Source of the DNA: Acanthaster planci
Lineage: Eukaryota; Echinodermata; Asteroidea; Valvatida; Acanthasteridae
Direction: 5' to 3'
DNA length: 17,775 nt
NCBI RefSeq assembly: GCF_001949145.1
Contig: NW_019091654.1
Location: 188,662-206,436 of the forward strand
Position numbers and translations under genes: made by a program. The notes under the pieces were generated by a model. The model saw only the letters and a list, made by a program, of their open reading frames with translations. It was not told where the DNA came from and made no database searches. Position 1 is the stretch's first letter. Every line of letters starts with the position of its first letter. This document shows positions 8,832 through 17,775 of the stretch, piece by piece.

Positions 8832-9090
8832 CTGCAGGAAAATAGCAAAGAAGTTGAATAAATATACATTCATATTGCACAGTTTGTATACACTGTCGCG
8901 GCATTTCCAGATCCCAAGGGGGGGGGGTATGCATGCCACGCCCAGGGCATCGACTCTCACTGCTTCGCATCGGGACAAGCTAAAAGTCCAGCTTTGTTTC
9001 TCCAAAATGGCAGGGGATAGGAAAAGACTGACAGAGGGCTGGAAAACGATATAACAGGTATAATATAAAAAGTCCGTGTGAAATACTTAC

Positions 9091-9248
9091 TATGTAGAAA
9101 CAAACGGAGACACTTAAAACAATTGAGAGTGAAGACATTGCCACCGCAGCAACCGTCAGTGCAAAGTACGTGTATCTCTCAGGTAATTTGGGTCCTGCTG
9201 TCGGAACCTCTTCACCTCGACCTGTATAGCCTACGCCATCCGTTGATA
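9091..9248 (-). CDS. Gene B stem and transmembrane exon
   Basis: The acceptor CTTTTTCACAG and donor TACATA|GTAAGT are both strong. It encodes a stem (STDGVGYTGRGEEVPTAGPK) and then YFALTVAAVAMSSLSIVLSV with SVCFYI, a single uncharged membrane span. It enters in phase 1 (G|TA = Val) and leaves in phase 0. The lack of a charged residue inside the span argues against partnering with an ITAM adaptor and fits an inhibitory receptor. Confidence 0.85.
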
Positions 9249-9471
9249 CTGTGAAAAAGTCAAGAGGCGCTCACATGTAAATCTGACTTGAAGCTTTGGA
9301 ATGAATGAAGCAGTCAGCGATCGAGTTGTCCATTCATTTTACCCAATCCGCACATGTTTTCACATTTCACATTTGCCTCCTCGATTGGTTTTACGAATTA
9401 GTACTTCAACTCATGGATATCATGGGATTGATTATCTTAGTTTGATATTGGACTCACTATCAGGTACCTAC

Positions 9472-9663
9472 CTGGACTGACAGTTGAGTTGAAATCGTAC
9501 GTTGCAGTGGTGTGATGAGTTTTTCTAAAGCGAACCCTAATGAATTGGCTTCCGTTGGCTACAGCAGGTCCCGTTGCCTCACACACATACTCTGCACCAT
9601 CTTCTACTGAAGTTACTTGGATTGATGTCGAAGTTGTGTAGGTGTTGTTTCTCAAAGACGAAC
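9472..9663 (-). CDS. Gene B Ig exon, second half of Ig domain
   Basis: The acceptor is CCATTCACTTAG and the donor GTCCAG|GTAGGT; 192 nt, phase 1 at both ends. It reads SSLRNNTYTTSTSIQVTSVE, then DGAEYVCEATGPAV, giving the E strand and the F-strand D-x-A-x-Y-x-C signature that pairs with NLTC of the previous exon. It then continues to a Ser/Thr-rich stem. Sequons NNT, NGS and NST are present. The gene C exon has exactly the same length, but only roughly half the residues match, with a one-residue offset in the G strand. Confidence 0.9.
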
Positions 9664-9859
9664 CTAAGTGAATGGTAGAGCAGGGCAGATTCCGAGATAA
9701 TTCGAATCACAAAGACTGACTTTTTAGCGAACCGTTATGACGACTAACGTGTCGGAAAGACATTTAAAACATTCTGAGCCTGGGGCAACTTCTCGGTCAA
9801 GATATGACAGATCGACAGAGATTCTGCTTTTACATCTGATTATGACAATTATCGCTTAC

Positions 9860-10090
9860 CTGTGTTGGCCGGCAGAACTACAGGCCTGACCGTTAGGGAA
9901 GCGTTGAGTTCCGTGAATCCATCTAGATACAGACGGATCCACCTTAGGTGAACGGCAGGTTTGACCTGATTCACAACACAAGTCAGGTTGTGGGCCGTCG
10001 CGTCGCTTTGTATCCGTGCCTCGCACACTGGGGCAGCGCTGGAAGAGCTTTGATTGCAGCCGGTGACTGCAGGCGGCCGGCTGGGCACGA
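9860..10090 (-). CDS. Gene B Ig exon, first half of Ig domain
   Basis: The acceptor follows TTTTGCTCGTAG; the donor is ACACAG|GTAAGC. It is 231 nt, phase 1 at both ends. It starts VPSRPPAVTGC, has a second Cys in APVCEARIQ, then the B-strand Cys in NLTC and the C-strand Trp in QVKPAVHLRWIRLYL. It ends ELNASLTVRPVVLPANT. Cys-to-Trp spacing is 13, normal for Ig. Sequons NQS, NLT and NAS suggest glycosylation. The product is about 75% identical to the gene C counterpart, which has the same length. The hydrophobic in-frame stretch upstream (with an ATG at 10139) is the pyrimidine tract of the intron. Confidence 0.9.
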
Positions 10091-10565
10091 CTACGAGCAA
10101 AATTTTAATAGCAAATGAAATAATTATTAATGAAACCATAGCAACTATTCTTCTCAGACGCCTTGAGGTTGCACTGTTGAAATGACTGTGAAAAAAAAAA
10201 CATGAAGCAAGTCTTGCCATTACACTGAACTATGTAATTGACTTTCTTGGGTTATCCCAGAATGAATCAACCGTATCTTGTTTTCTCTGTGTACGATTGT
10301 TGCTTAGTTGGTTGATTTCTGAATAAAATAATAATAATAATTCCGAGGCGAGGTCAACTCGATTCATCTCATTAGTTAGTACGAGCGTCTTGTGCAAGGA
10401 AGCGTTCCATGAATGATAGAACTTGCAGCCATTCAGATAACTTTACCTATCATAATAATTAATGATATACTCTGTATTATTTAAAGTGCCTAGGGTTCTT
10501 TGATCTAACTATACAAGGTTGTGCTTCATCTACAAAAATCACAACATTTTACTGCGTGCACTCAC

Positions 10566-10764
10566 CCTTGTCACAAACTTCTACTTGTCCTNGACGAGAT
10601 CAACAGGGCAGTGGTGCTTGTTGTGCCGTAGTACCAATACATGGCGACTGTTTCTGCCAGGGTTACACTGCGAGATGTGATGGCAGGACATGGCACTTTC
10701 CCACGATGGCCTCGTTCCAGGAAGACGGTTCCCTCAATTTCTGCTCGAGCGAATGCTGCAAAGC
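10566..10764 (-). CDS. Gene B V-like Ig exon (contains an N and an apparent frameshift)
   Basis: The acceptor is CTTGAATTCAG and the donor ACAAGG|GTGAGT. The product includes EIEGTVFLERGHRGKVPCPA with a B-strand Cys, then MYWYYGTTSTTALLIS with the C-strand Trp, 18 residues after the Cys. The end reads GQVEVCDK in a frame one base off. The switch falls exactly at the single N (10592), and the 199-nt length is one more than a phase-1 exon should have, so a sequencing or assembly error is likely. The last 33 bases with the donor are identical to gene C. No F-strand D-x-A-x-Y-x-C motif is present, so this exon holds only part of a domain. Two further in-frame acceptors (exon starts at 10755 or 10740) are possible. 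Confidence 0.7.
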
Positions 10765-12740
10765 CTGAATTCAAGAATGTCGGTTTTAAAATAAATCAAC
10801 TTTATGTCAATGTTCGATCAACTGGCTGACCTGCCGATCAGTGACGAGACCATTCCAGAGACAATTATTGCAAATACTCACAGCAACGGCTTGTCATATT
10901 GACCAGATAAAAACTCAAATTTTAAAACGTTTTGTAGTTTTTTTTTAATGCATGCAAGGCGATAATATGTTATCTGTTTAAACTCTTTCCACGTTAAATG
11001 CACTTTTACAATATGACACCAAACTTTTAAAAAGTGATTTTCCCGCTGTTGGTTCCCGTCACAGAGAAATGCATGTAGATGTAGAAAAAGTTATAAGAAG
11101 TCTTATTTTGCCGGAGTATACGAGTAACGACGAGAATACACTGTTCAAATGTTCAGATTTGCTCGTCGCTAGCGTAGCTTTAAAAAAATCAGCGCTTGCT
11201 TAGAGGAAGTGAAAGGAATGGCTGGACCTCAAGCCACTGCATGACCACCTGCTGGGTGGTGAAAAGTGTGACAGTGTTACAGCCTAACCATCGAGTGGGT
11301 TTGGGTCAGATGGATGATTAATCGATACAAATCAGTCATTATCTTTTCAGTATGACAAGGCATAGTCATAAATGCCGGTGCCATCTTGTCCACTACAGCT
11401 ACCATCAAAACTTCGGATATACTTACAGCACAACATGAAACCCGGTACATGTACTAATCTGATTTTCATCATTGTCCCGCCTCGTTACATACCGTGTTGT
11501 CGCCTCACCCGTTGCAATGACTATGACTTAGTTGACGACACGTTCGCTAACTGCGCAAAGTTGACTCGTCATGTCAGTCACTGTTACCATAAATATCTCT
11601 TTGAAAATCCCCACTTTGATCACGTGCTTGTAATTTAGGAAGGCAAAGTTGATCCATTGTTTCGACTACAGACAACAGCTTTATATATGATGTATGCCCA
11701 TATCAAGTGAGATGTTATTTGTGCAACATTGACAAATAAGAAGGTGAAGGTTACATGCTGTGGTCTTCGTGCAACAGTTTTGCTGTCGACGGACATCAGA
11801 TTCGCAGCTCGTGGTCTCATGCATGTAAAATGTGGGTCTCCACACGGTCAGTAACATTGCGCTTCTGATTTGAACACTGCGAAAATACATGGAAAGGACT
11901 GGACCGCGAGGTGTCCACCCCTTGTCAAAACGTGTGGGGGGATTCAAGCCCCTGGATCCTCTGACCATGAGCATCACCAATTGGCAATTAAAACGAGATT
12001 TCCCTTTGTTGGAAGCCGCGAAGAGATACCACTTTAATAAAAAAAAAAATCTGGCCCTTCTAAGCTTCTGTACTTCCCGTCAAATGCGGACCCGTGTTGG
12101 AATGCTTGACGTTGAACTCGAGGACCTCACATGCAACAGTGCGACCTTAGGAAAATCCAGTTCTCAAATATAGCCGTATATTCACTCTTACAAAACTGGA
12201 ATATTCTGGGCGTTGATATCTGAAGTACGTTATAGTACACTCGATTATATTATACACGAGGAAGTCATGTAAGCCACTTTGTACGGAAATTACATGACAA
12301 AACGGAGAACCTAATTTCGTCACGCTATCTCTATGACTCAAACAACTATGCATCCCAATGCTTTATTCTTTTTACAAAATACTGTTTAATTTTAAATACT
12401 CTTTGACCTCATATATTTTACTGGGAAGAAATTCTCTGATCAGTGGCAGCAAATACACTGTAATGATATTACTCTTAAATCACAAAGCAATGCGGTAATT
12501 ATTTGCTACAAAAAAATAATACTCCCCGATGCTACGAGTCAGTGACGCTGAGGATTGCTGAAGCCTGACATCGATACTATTTATTGACATTTAAATTCCT
12601 ACATTCCGTTCTAATTGACAATTTATTAACAGGGAATCTCATTCAAAGAGTTAACCACGGGAAAATTGTACGTCCTAGCTTTTTGATATTTAAACAGACA
12701 TAAGTACTTTGGAAGATTTGCATATTCTTAAGGAGGAAAC
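10765..12740. other. Gene-free stretch upstream of gene B; its missing first exon is expected in the 10765-14102 interval
   Basis: I looked on the minus strand for an ATG-led hydrophobic exon ending in phase 1 at a donor and found none that convinced me. A donor-like GCT|GTGAGT near 10890 follows only a short MTSRC stretch. Plus-strand frames at 11372-11638 and 11889-12173 show no recognised domain. Confidence 0.35.
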
Positions 12741-13055
12741 CTAGACAATTTACAGCATGTTATTTTTAAGTAGATACATGCACATGTGTTATATTTATTA
12801 ATGTGGCAAATAATGGGCCGGATTAAGTGGTCCGTAACGTGTCCAGGAGCACAGTGCTATATACAGATGATTGCTAGAAACAGATTACACAAAAAGTAAA
12901 ACAAATTAAGCTTGACAATTTGCAGCATTTTATGTGTAAGTAGACATAATATTATGTTTACGAATGCGGTAAATAATGGCTGTTATGTCCAAGGGCACAG
13001 AGCTATAATTATACAGATAATTGTTAACATCAGATTACACAGATAAAAGTAGCAC
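12741..13055. repeat. Degenerate two-copy tandem repeat
   Basis: The unit at about 12741-12905 begins GACAATTTACAGCATGTTAT; the unit at about 12911-13055 begins GACAATTTGCAGCATTTTAT. The order of shared blocks is preserved: TAAGTAGA, then TAAATAATGG or CAAATAATGG, then GTCC-A-G-GCACAG, then ATACAGAT-ATTG, then CAGATTACACA and AAAGTA. The copies have diverged by substitutions and a deletion of about 20 bases in the second. No coding potential. Confidence 0.7.
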
Positions 13056-14102
13056 ACACCAGTATACACTGAATGCGGCCCGAATGCCTGTTAAAGTAAG
13101 TAAAATGCAATATGTAATGTAATATAAATTACAGCCTAATAATGTAGGTTGCATCTAAGAGGAAATCTGTGAAATTCCTGTGAGATTTTAGAAATATCGG
13201 CAGCACGTGTGCAAGGTACCTTTATTCTGTAAGCTTATGATGTAGCCAACATTGGTTCTACGTCATCAGTTTTCAATTTATTTTCTTCCCAGAGTTGCTG
13301 GTTTAAAACCAAACAACAGAAATTGCACCAGAATCAGCAACGGCTGTTAATCAGAATAAAACTGATACTTGCAAAATGCAGAAAAGCTTTTACTGACACG
13401 AGGAGCGCTGAGTAGTATCTTTTTTACCTCTTCATAGTTCTTTTTCTTTTTGGAAGAGAATCATGTGGGTTTGAGACAACGTCGCCACGCCAATGTTTCA
13501 AGCAGAATGAATCTAAATTGACATCTTAATTGATATTGATGTCCATCACATTTCTTCAGGAGAGTTTTCAAAACATGACCAAGTACGAAGATCAACGCGT
13601 TACAGGCTGGAGACCAATCTGCCTTATTCAGATTACGAAAAAGCAAATGATATTTAGGCCCAAGATCACGTTCATTTCGTCCATTTGAAAAGATGTTATT
13701 CTAGTGATGTTCAGCGAACTACACTAAGTCTTGTTCTTGGCACGTTGAGCTCAGAGCAGTCGTTTGGCGCTGGAAGGCTGGAGCAAACGCAGCCCTTTCG
13801 AAAGAGACACTTCAGTTGGTTAATCCTCACGTGTATCTGCATAACAAGCAAGATAAAACGGTTCTACTTGGCACCAAGGAACATTCAAAATGCCTCCAAA
13901 AATACAGGCAATTAAGAGCACACCTGGATTTCACATTTCTAAAGAGGGGATGACCAGCCGCAAAAACCCTTTTGAAACCTCTTCGTGAAACGAAGATTGA
14001 GAGTGAGTTTGAGTGAGACACAACGGTGCATGTTGGAGGTTTGTGTTATAAGAACTCCATTGCACTGATTCAGAGCCTCGCCTCAGGCTCCAGCGCTCGT
14101 TA
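13056..14102. other. Gene-free stretch between the tandem repeat and the candidate gene C tail
   Basis: No recognised exon. A short hairpin-forming palindrome CTTCGTGAAACGAAG lies at about 13980-13994. A second possible phase-0 tail exon on the minus strand (NYEEVKK, near 13430-13450) has a weaker acceptor and was not preferred. Confidence 0.35.
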
Positions 14103-14246
14103 TCATCGGGTTTCTAACTTGAATTTGCAGTGACTGTACTTAATCTCAGAAGGATCACGACAACACTGTCTCGGTGGATATTGTTTTATGCTTATTGTTT
14201 TGAAGTAATGATAGCATTGACCACCAAAGAAATTTTGACGGGGGAC
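14103..14246 (-). CDS. Candidate gene C cytoplasmic tail exon
   Basis: A good acceptor (GGCTTTTAACCTTTTACATATAG) is followed in phase 0, the phase the transmembrane exon requires, by 47 open codons ending at TGA 14105-14103. The product starts VPRQNFFGGQ and contains KQYPPRQCC and SEIKYSHCKF. IKYSHC is close to an ITIM but has Cys where Ile, Leu or Val is needed. Nothing in it aligns with the gene B tail. An open run this long is not rare by chance, so this call rests mainly on acceptor quality and phase. Confidence 0.3.
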   Translation of the reverse strand, partial: VPRQNFFGGQCYHYFKTISIKQYPPRQCCRDPSEIKYSHCKFKLETR

Positions 14247-14880
14247 CTATATGTAAAAGGTTAAAAGCCATTACATACATTTACATATATCTTGTCTTCC
14301 TGGTCAATCAGCCTTAATACAGTCAACTACAAGCACACGTACGTGCAGTGCGCCTCACAGCGGCGAATTACGCAGTCGCTGGCACAATGTTTACTGAAAA
14401 TTAGGCCCTTCCAAAAAAAAAAAAAAAAAAACGAGTGCAGTAAAAGCTCCTGCCGCAAAAGAAGGTATCTGTCACCAAGGAAATGGGGATAGGTTGGGGT
14501 AAAACCCCCCTCCTCCCCGAAGCTACACCCTTTTGAAGATGTCTTGCGGCGCTGGTGCAACAGAGATCGTTACATGCACCACTCGTTTTTTATCTCAAAA
14601 AGACAGTCATTGGATCACAAAACACAAACTGTGCTTTCTGACATTCCCTTGATTCTGTCACATGCGCAAATCCCTGACCCACAATAGTTCTTCCATCACC
14701 AGCATGTAACGTGCTCATGCAGTGCCGAATATGCATGTAGTGCTATTCTTAAGCGATATCATCACGTGTTAACACTGTACTACGAAGCATGCTTCAAAGA
14801 CTTCGGGCAACGAAGGAGTGACGTCTCGCTTCATACTCCTAAACTGTTTTCAAAGTAGAGAATGACATCTTTATACTTAC

Positions 14881-15005
14881 ACTGTAAATGATGGAGGTGA
14901 AGCATAAGACAGAAAGCACAGCTACTACGGCAATCAGCCCTCGGTTTATTCCTGCTGCCTCAGATTCAGTTATTGTCACGTCATAATCCAAAGCGGGTGT
15001 TGTAG
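14881..15005 (-). CDS. Gene C stem and transmembrane exon
   Basis: The acceptor TTGTTTTTACAG and donor TACAGT|GTAAGT are both strong. It enters in phase 1 and leaves in phase 0, as in gene B. It encodes a short acidic stem (TTPALDYDVTITESEAAG), then INRGLIAVVAVLSVLCFTSI and IYS. It has 41 full codons against 52 in gene B, and the sequence does not align with it. An Arg sits at the outer edge of the span (INRGL), not clearly inside it. Confidence 0.85.
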
Positions 15006-15331
15006 CTGTAAAAACAATCAAACAAGCTCGAACTTAACTTGTGGGTTTTTTCTCCTCAATTTTCAGACACTGAGCAAGTGGAGTGAGCAATGATTAAACA
15101 GCTGATCTCCGATGGTAACGGCATGATCGTTGACGTTTTAGCATTTCTGGAGAATGAATCGTTCATCTTACGGTCCAAGCTACCACTGAATGTGGTGGCG
15201 ATTTCACACAGAGTTTACAACGGCAAATTTTGCAGTGGGTTTTTGGTCAGTTCATTCCCGTTTCTTCACTTTTAAAATTTAAAGATCTAGCACTGTTCCT
15301 AATCGAACCTGAGAAGACATTGGCTGCCCAC

Positions 15332-15523
15332 CTTGTTTGATAGATGGCTGCATATCGTCACGTGTCGATGTGGTGTGGACATTTTTTGTGAAGTGTACTG
15401 TCATGCGACTGCCTCTGCCTACAGCAACACCCACTGCCTCACACTGATAGACTGCATCATCGCTGACATCGTTTACTTGGATGGATGCCGAAGTCGAGTA
15501 CGTGTTGTTTCTCAACGACAAAC
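15332..15523 (-). CDS. Gene C Ig exon, second half of Ig domain
   Basis: The acceptor is TTCTCCATCAG. The donor CAAACAAG|GTGGGC was chosen because it keeps phase 1 and the same 192-nt length as gene B. It reads LSLRNNTYSTSASIQVNDVS, then DDAVYQCEAVGVAV with the F-strand D-x-A-x-Y-x-C signature, and ends in a stem RDDMQPSIKQ. An alternative donor CTCAG|GTTCGA further on would be phase 0 and does not fit the next exon. Confidence 0.85.
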
Positions 15524-16516
15524 CTGATGGAGAATTCCAAAACTATCTACTCCATTCATACTTGACCCCTGTAATAGCCTTTATAAAAAACCTAGAGGTA
15601 GGCATTTCCATGCAGTTTATAATTATTAAGTTTAGCGTTCCTATAGATAAGTCCAGTATATTTTCTCTTCGGATTTCACCGTATAGGAAATGGCAGGCGC
15701 AGTCGCTGACCCTTGAAAAGCTCTCACTGGTTTTGTAAGGACACATACATATATATTTTTGGCCAAAATATTTATTATAACTGACAGCATTTCAGTCGAG
15801 ATAGAAAGCACTTTGGTACACCAGAGAACAAAACTAAACAAAAATATGACAATAGCCTTTCAAAAGAAATCTCTAATAAAGCCAAACATGTGAAAAGGCT
15901 GCCATCATTAACGGCTCCTTTCATGAGGCTTTGAGGATCAATCAAACGATAATAGCTACCTCTTGCCGTTAAGGGGACAAGTTTAGTGTTGGGGGACCAG
16001 GCGCGGAAATTTCTAACGACCATTTGGGAAGGCTATAAGGGTACTGGTGTCAGTGGAACAAATATAGAAAGGTTTACCTTTTAACGGGACCCAAAAACAT
16101 TTTGCAAAAGCTTTAGCCAAGTTTTCTTGTTGCTGGAAAACTACGATTTTTTCTTGAACTGGAGAAAGGCAAACACCAGGGAAATACGGCGCTCTTACCA
16201 AGGAAAATAAGCGCAATTATACCGAAGATAGAAACCGAAAGGTAAGTGACATTGCAATCCGGTTCGTAAGTGACTTCGTGACAAAGGCAGACGCGCCACG
16301 ATTTGTAGGCTTCCATTGGACGACCGCTGAAGTTGCGCGTTAACTTCCGGTTCCATGTAAACGGCAATCAATGCATTAACTCTACTTGCAGTGCAAGTGC
16401 AGTGGGCGTGGTTTAAACTTAAGTGACGTCACACTTACTAACCGGATAGGCGTCACGTCTACCAAAATAATGACAGGACTATGTGATTACTATGAATTGG
16501 TAATGGCATCGTTTAC
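15524..16516 (-). other. Gene C intron within the Ig domain
   Basis: 993 nt between the two halves of the Ig domain, compared with 196 nt in gene B. Several overlapping frames on both strands show no recognised domain. No repeat was identified, although the size difference suggests an insertion. Confidence 0.5.
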
Positions 16517-16747
16517 CAGTGTACGGGGGTAGAACTACAGGCTTGGTCGTGGTAGAAGCGTTGAGTTCTGTAAATCCACCTAGATACAAACGGATCCACC
16601 TTAGGTGAACGGCAGGTTTGACTTGATCCATGACACAAGTCAGGTTGTAGGGCGTGGCGTCGTTCTGTATTCGTGCCTCACACACTCGGTCGGTATACGA
16701 AGAATTCTGAGTGCAGCCGATAACGGCAGGTGGCCGGCTAGGTCCAA
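16517..16747 (-). CDS. Gene C Ig exon, first half of Ig domain
   Basis: The acceptor is CTCTTTTCATAG and the donor TACACTG|GTAAAC; 231 nt, phase 1 at both ends. It starts GPSRPPAVIGCTQNSS, has RVCEARIQNDAT and NLTC, then the same 15-residue block as gene B (QVKPAVHLRWIRLYL), and ends in KPVVLPPYT. I count 57 of 76 residues identical to gene B. Differences cluster between the first two Cys and after NAS. Sequons NSS, NLT and NAS. Confidence 0.9.
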
Positions 16748-17749
16748 CTATGAAAAGAGTTGAAAAAAGTAACAATGATTAATGTAACAAAAAACAACCA
16801 ATTCGAAGCCATGAGGTCTTTAGGCCTACTATCCCTTTCACCCCTAAAAAACTGGTTTATTTTGGTCTGGGGGGGTTGAACTCGGCTGTGCCATGCCCTA
16901 TTTTTATGAGACTTGGCATGGACGTACAGACACTCCTTATCATTTCAAATGTGACTTCTTGAATCAATCAGACATGCGCGCCAGTACGTGTGTCTTAAGC
17001 ACCGCTGTGGAAAAAGTATACAATTTTGGCTGACCTGTCTCAGGATAATGTGCGCTACGCAAGAACAGTATGTTCAGTTTTTGAAACATTGGTGTCAACT
17101 CCTGAAAAAATGCACTGCAGCGATATCGGCAAAAAGTTTTTTGGGGGCGTTTAAGTTTATTTTCTACGTTTGCTTTACTAATTGAAAGGGTATCTTGCTC
17201 CGGTTTTGGTTTTATGGATTTTCCATATTCATGAGCGAGACTGTGATGTCACCCCCGGAAGAAAATCTCCATATGAAATTGGTTTGTGCACGAGAAACCT
17301 GCATTTCAAAGATGTGGCTGGCCTGAGTGAGTTCATGTACACAGTAATAAGCAAGCAAGCAACTGTTTCTCAAAAATTATTCGAACGAGTAAATTCTAAA
17401 TCCAAAATTTGAATAGAAACACCTAAGTTGTCAAGAAAAGAAGTGATAACTGACAGTGTCCAAAGAGTGCATTTTTAATGCACTGAACCTAATTGGGATG
17501 TCAAAGAGTTTCGAACATAAAATAAGAGCGTGAAGTTGCAGAAATATTGTCCTGAGAAAAATTCATTACAGCTATACACTTTAAATATTTGCACGCGCAC
17601 ATGGTCTGTTGGGGAACTTGCAACCAATCAGATTGCTTTCAAAGAATCATCCCCTCGTACAACAGCCAATCATATATCATCTTCAGGGCCACTGGTTCCT
17701 TGATCATAAAGTTGTATTTTCAAGTCTCTGCAGAATTCACCGCACTCAC
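16748..17749 (-). other. Gene C intron between V-like and Ig exons
   Basis: 1,002 nt, compared with 475 nt in gene B. Two plus-strand frames (16988-17185 and 17182-17412) have no recognised family. I searched both this and the gene B intron for an exon carrying a D-x-A-x-Y-x-C motif that would complete the V-like domain and found none. Confidence 0.5.
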
Positions 17750-17775
17750 CCTTGTCACAAACTTCTACTTGTCCC
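17750..17775 (-). CDS. Gene C V-like Ig exon, 3' end only
   Basis: Encodes GQVEVCDK and ends at ACAAGG|GTGAGT in phase 1, as in gene B. The rest lies beyond the window. Bases 17742-17774 match 10558-10590 exactly, including ten bases past the exon end, which suggests recent gene conversion or strong constraint here. Confidence 0.75.

Larger units (their letters stand above)
8760..10764 (-). other. Gene B locus: IgSF receptor with cytoplasmic ITIM (5' end not found)
   Basis: Five exons on the minus strand, read 10764-10566, 10090-9860, 9663-9472, 9248-9091 and 8831-8760. They give an N-terminal V-like segment, one complete Ig domain split over two phase-1 exons, a stem with a transmembrane span, and a 23-residue tail with an ITIM. 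All extracellular junctions are phase 1, as usual for IgSF genes, and the transmembrane/tail junction is phase 0. The first exon (start codon and signal peptide) is not identified and should lie to the right of 10764. Gene C repeats the same architecture. The predicted role is a cell-surface recognition receptor with inhibitory signalling; the ligand is unknown. Confidence 0.75.
14103..17775 (-). other. Gene C locus: IgSF receptor, tandem paralogue of gene B (5' end outside window)
   Basis: Exons on the minus strand are read from the right edge: 17775-17750 (partial), 16747-16517, 15523-15332, 15005-14881, and a tentative tail at 14246-14103. The Ig exons have the same lengths (231 and 192 nt) and phases as gene B. 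The last 33 bases around the V-exon donor are identical. The transmembrane exon has the same phases but an unrelated sequence. The duplication is old: introns do not align by eye and have different lengths. It is probably a cell-surface receptor with a related ligand but a different signalling tail. Confidence 0.75.

Noticed and set aside
8681-8869. Alternative-frame gene B tail ending EDYSNIREI
   Set aside because: It needs a splice phase that the transmembrane exon, ending at ATA|GTAAGT in phase 0, does not provide.
10091-10220. In-frame ATG and hydrophobic stretch (MVSLIIISFAIKILLVV) just before the gene B 231-nt exon, looking like a signal peptide
   Set aside because: It coincides with the pyrimidine tract of the acceptor. 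The same position in gene C is hydrophobic but has no ATG, so it is most likely an intron artefact. A short isoform from a start here cannot be excluded.
13400-13460. Minus-strand candidate gene C tail with NYEEV
   Set aside because: The acceptor (CCAAAAAG) is poor and the intron would be about 1.4 kb; the 14246 acceptor is better placed and stronger.
15090-15841. Several overlapping frames of 60-85 codons around the gene C Ig exon
   Set aside because: They are shadows of the minus-strand exon or run through intron without splice or domain support.

Overview
The window looks like nuclear DNA from an invertebrate animal. The genes are split into short exons with GT/AG borders, the DNA is AT-leaning with long gene-free stretches, and there is a 5'-truncated non-LTR retrotransposon. 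The protein content is immunoglobulin-superfamily (IgSF) membrane receptors in tandem. An invertebrate deuterostome (for example a cephalochordate, hemichordate or echinoderm) is my best guess, but the sequence alone does not settle it. There are no operons. Gene names below (A, B, C) are mine, and all exon models come from reading splice sites and reading-frame phase by eye.

Layout. (1) 1-462, plus strand: a GC- and CpG-rich reading frame that is open from the window edge and has no recognised family. (2) 922-3894, minus strand, gene A: signal peptide, proline-rich ectodomain, one membrane span and a short tail. The phases of five exons fit together except at one junction, so an exon is probably still missing in 1974-3175. 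A plus-strand ORF weakly resembling an OTU/vertnin-type domain sits inside that intron. (3) 3906-8759: mostly empty, with a fold-back element (5340-5478) and a LINE remnant (about 5670-6308). (4) 8760-10764, minus strand, gene B: an IgSF receptor with an N-terminal V-like half domain, a complete Ig domain split over two exons, a transmembrane exon, and a 23-residue tail carrying a consensus ITIM (LSYAEV). (5) 10765-14102: no recognised gene, with a degenerate two-copy tandem repeat near 12741-13055. (6) 14881-17775 (perhaps from 14103), minus strand, gene C: a paralogue of gene B with identical exon lengths (231 and 192 nt) for the Ig exons. It runs off the right edge inside its V-like exon.

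How they fit together. B and C are tandem duplicates on one strand, with the same exon phases. The 231-nt exon product is about 75% identical, but the transmembrane and cytoplasmic parts no longer align. A shared ectodomain joined to different tails is the layout of paired inhibitory/activating receptors in vertebrates, which makes B/C the most interesting part of the window. Gene A is not visibly IgSF, but it is also a small type I membrane protein on the same strand.
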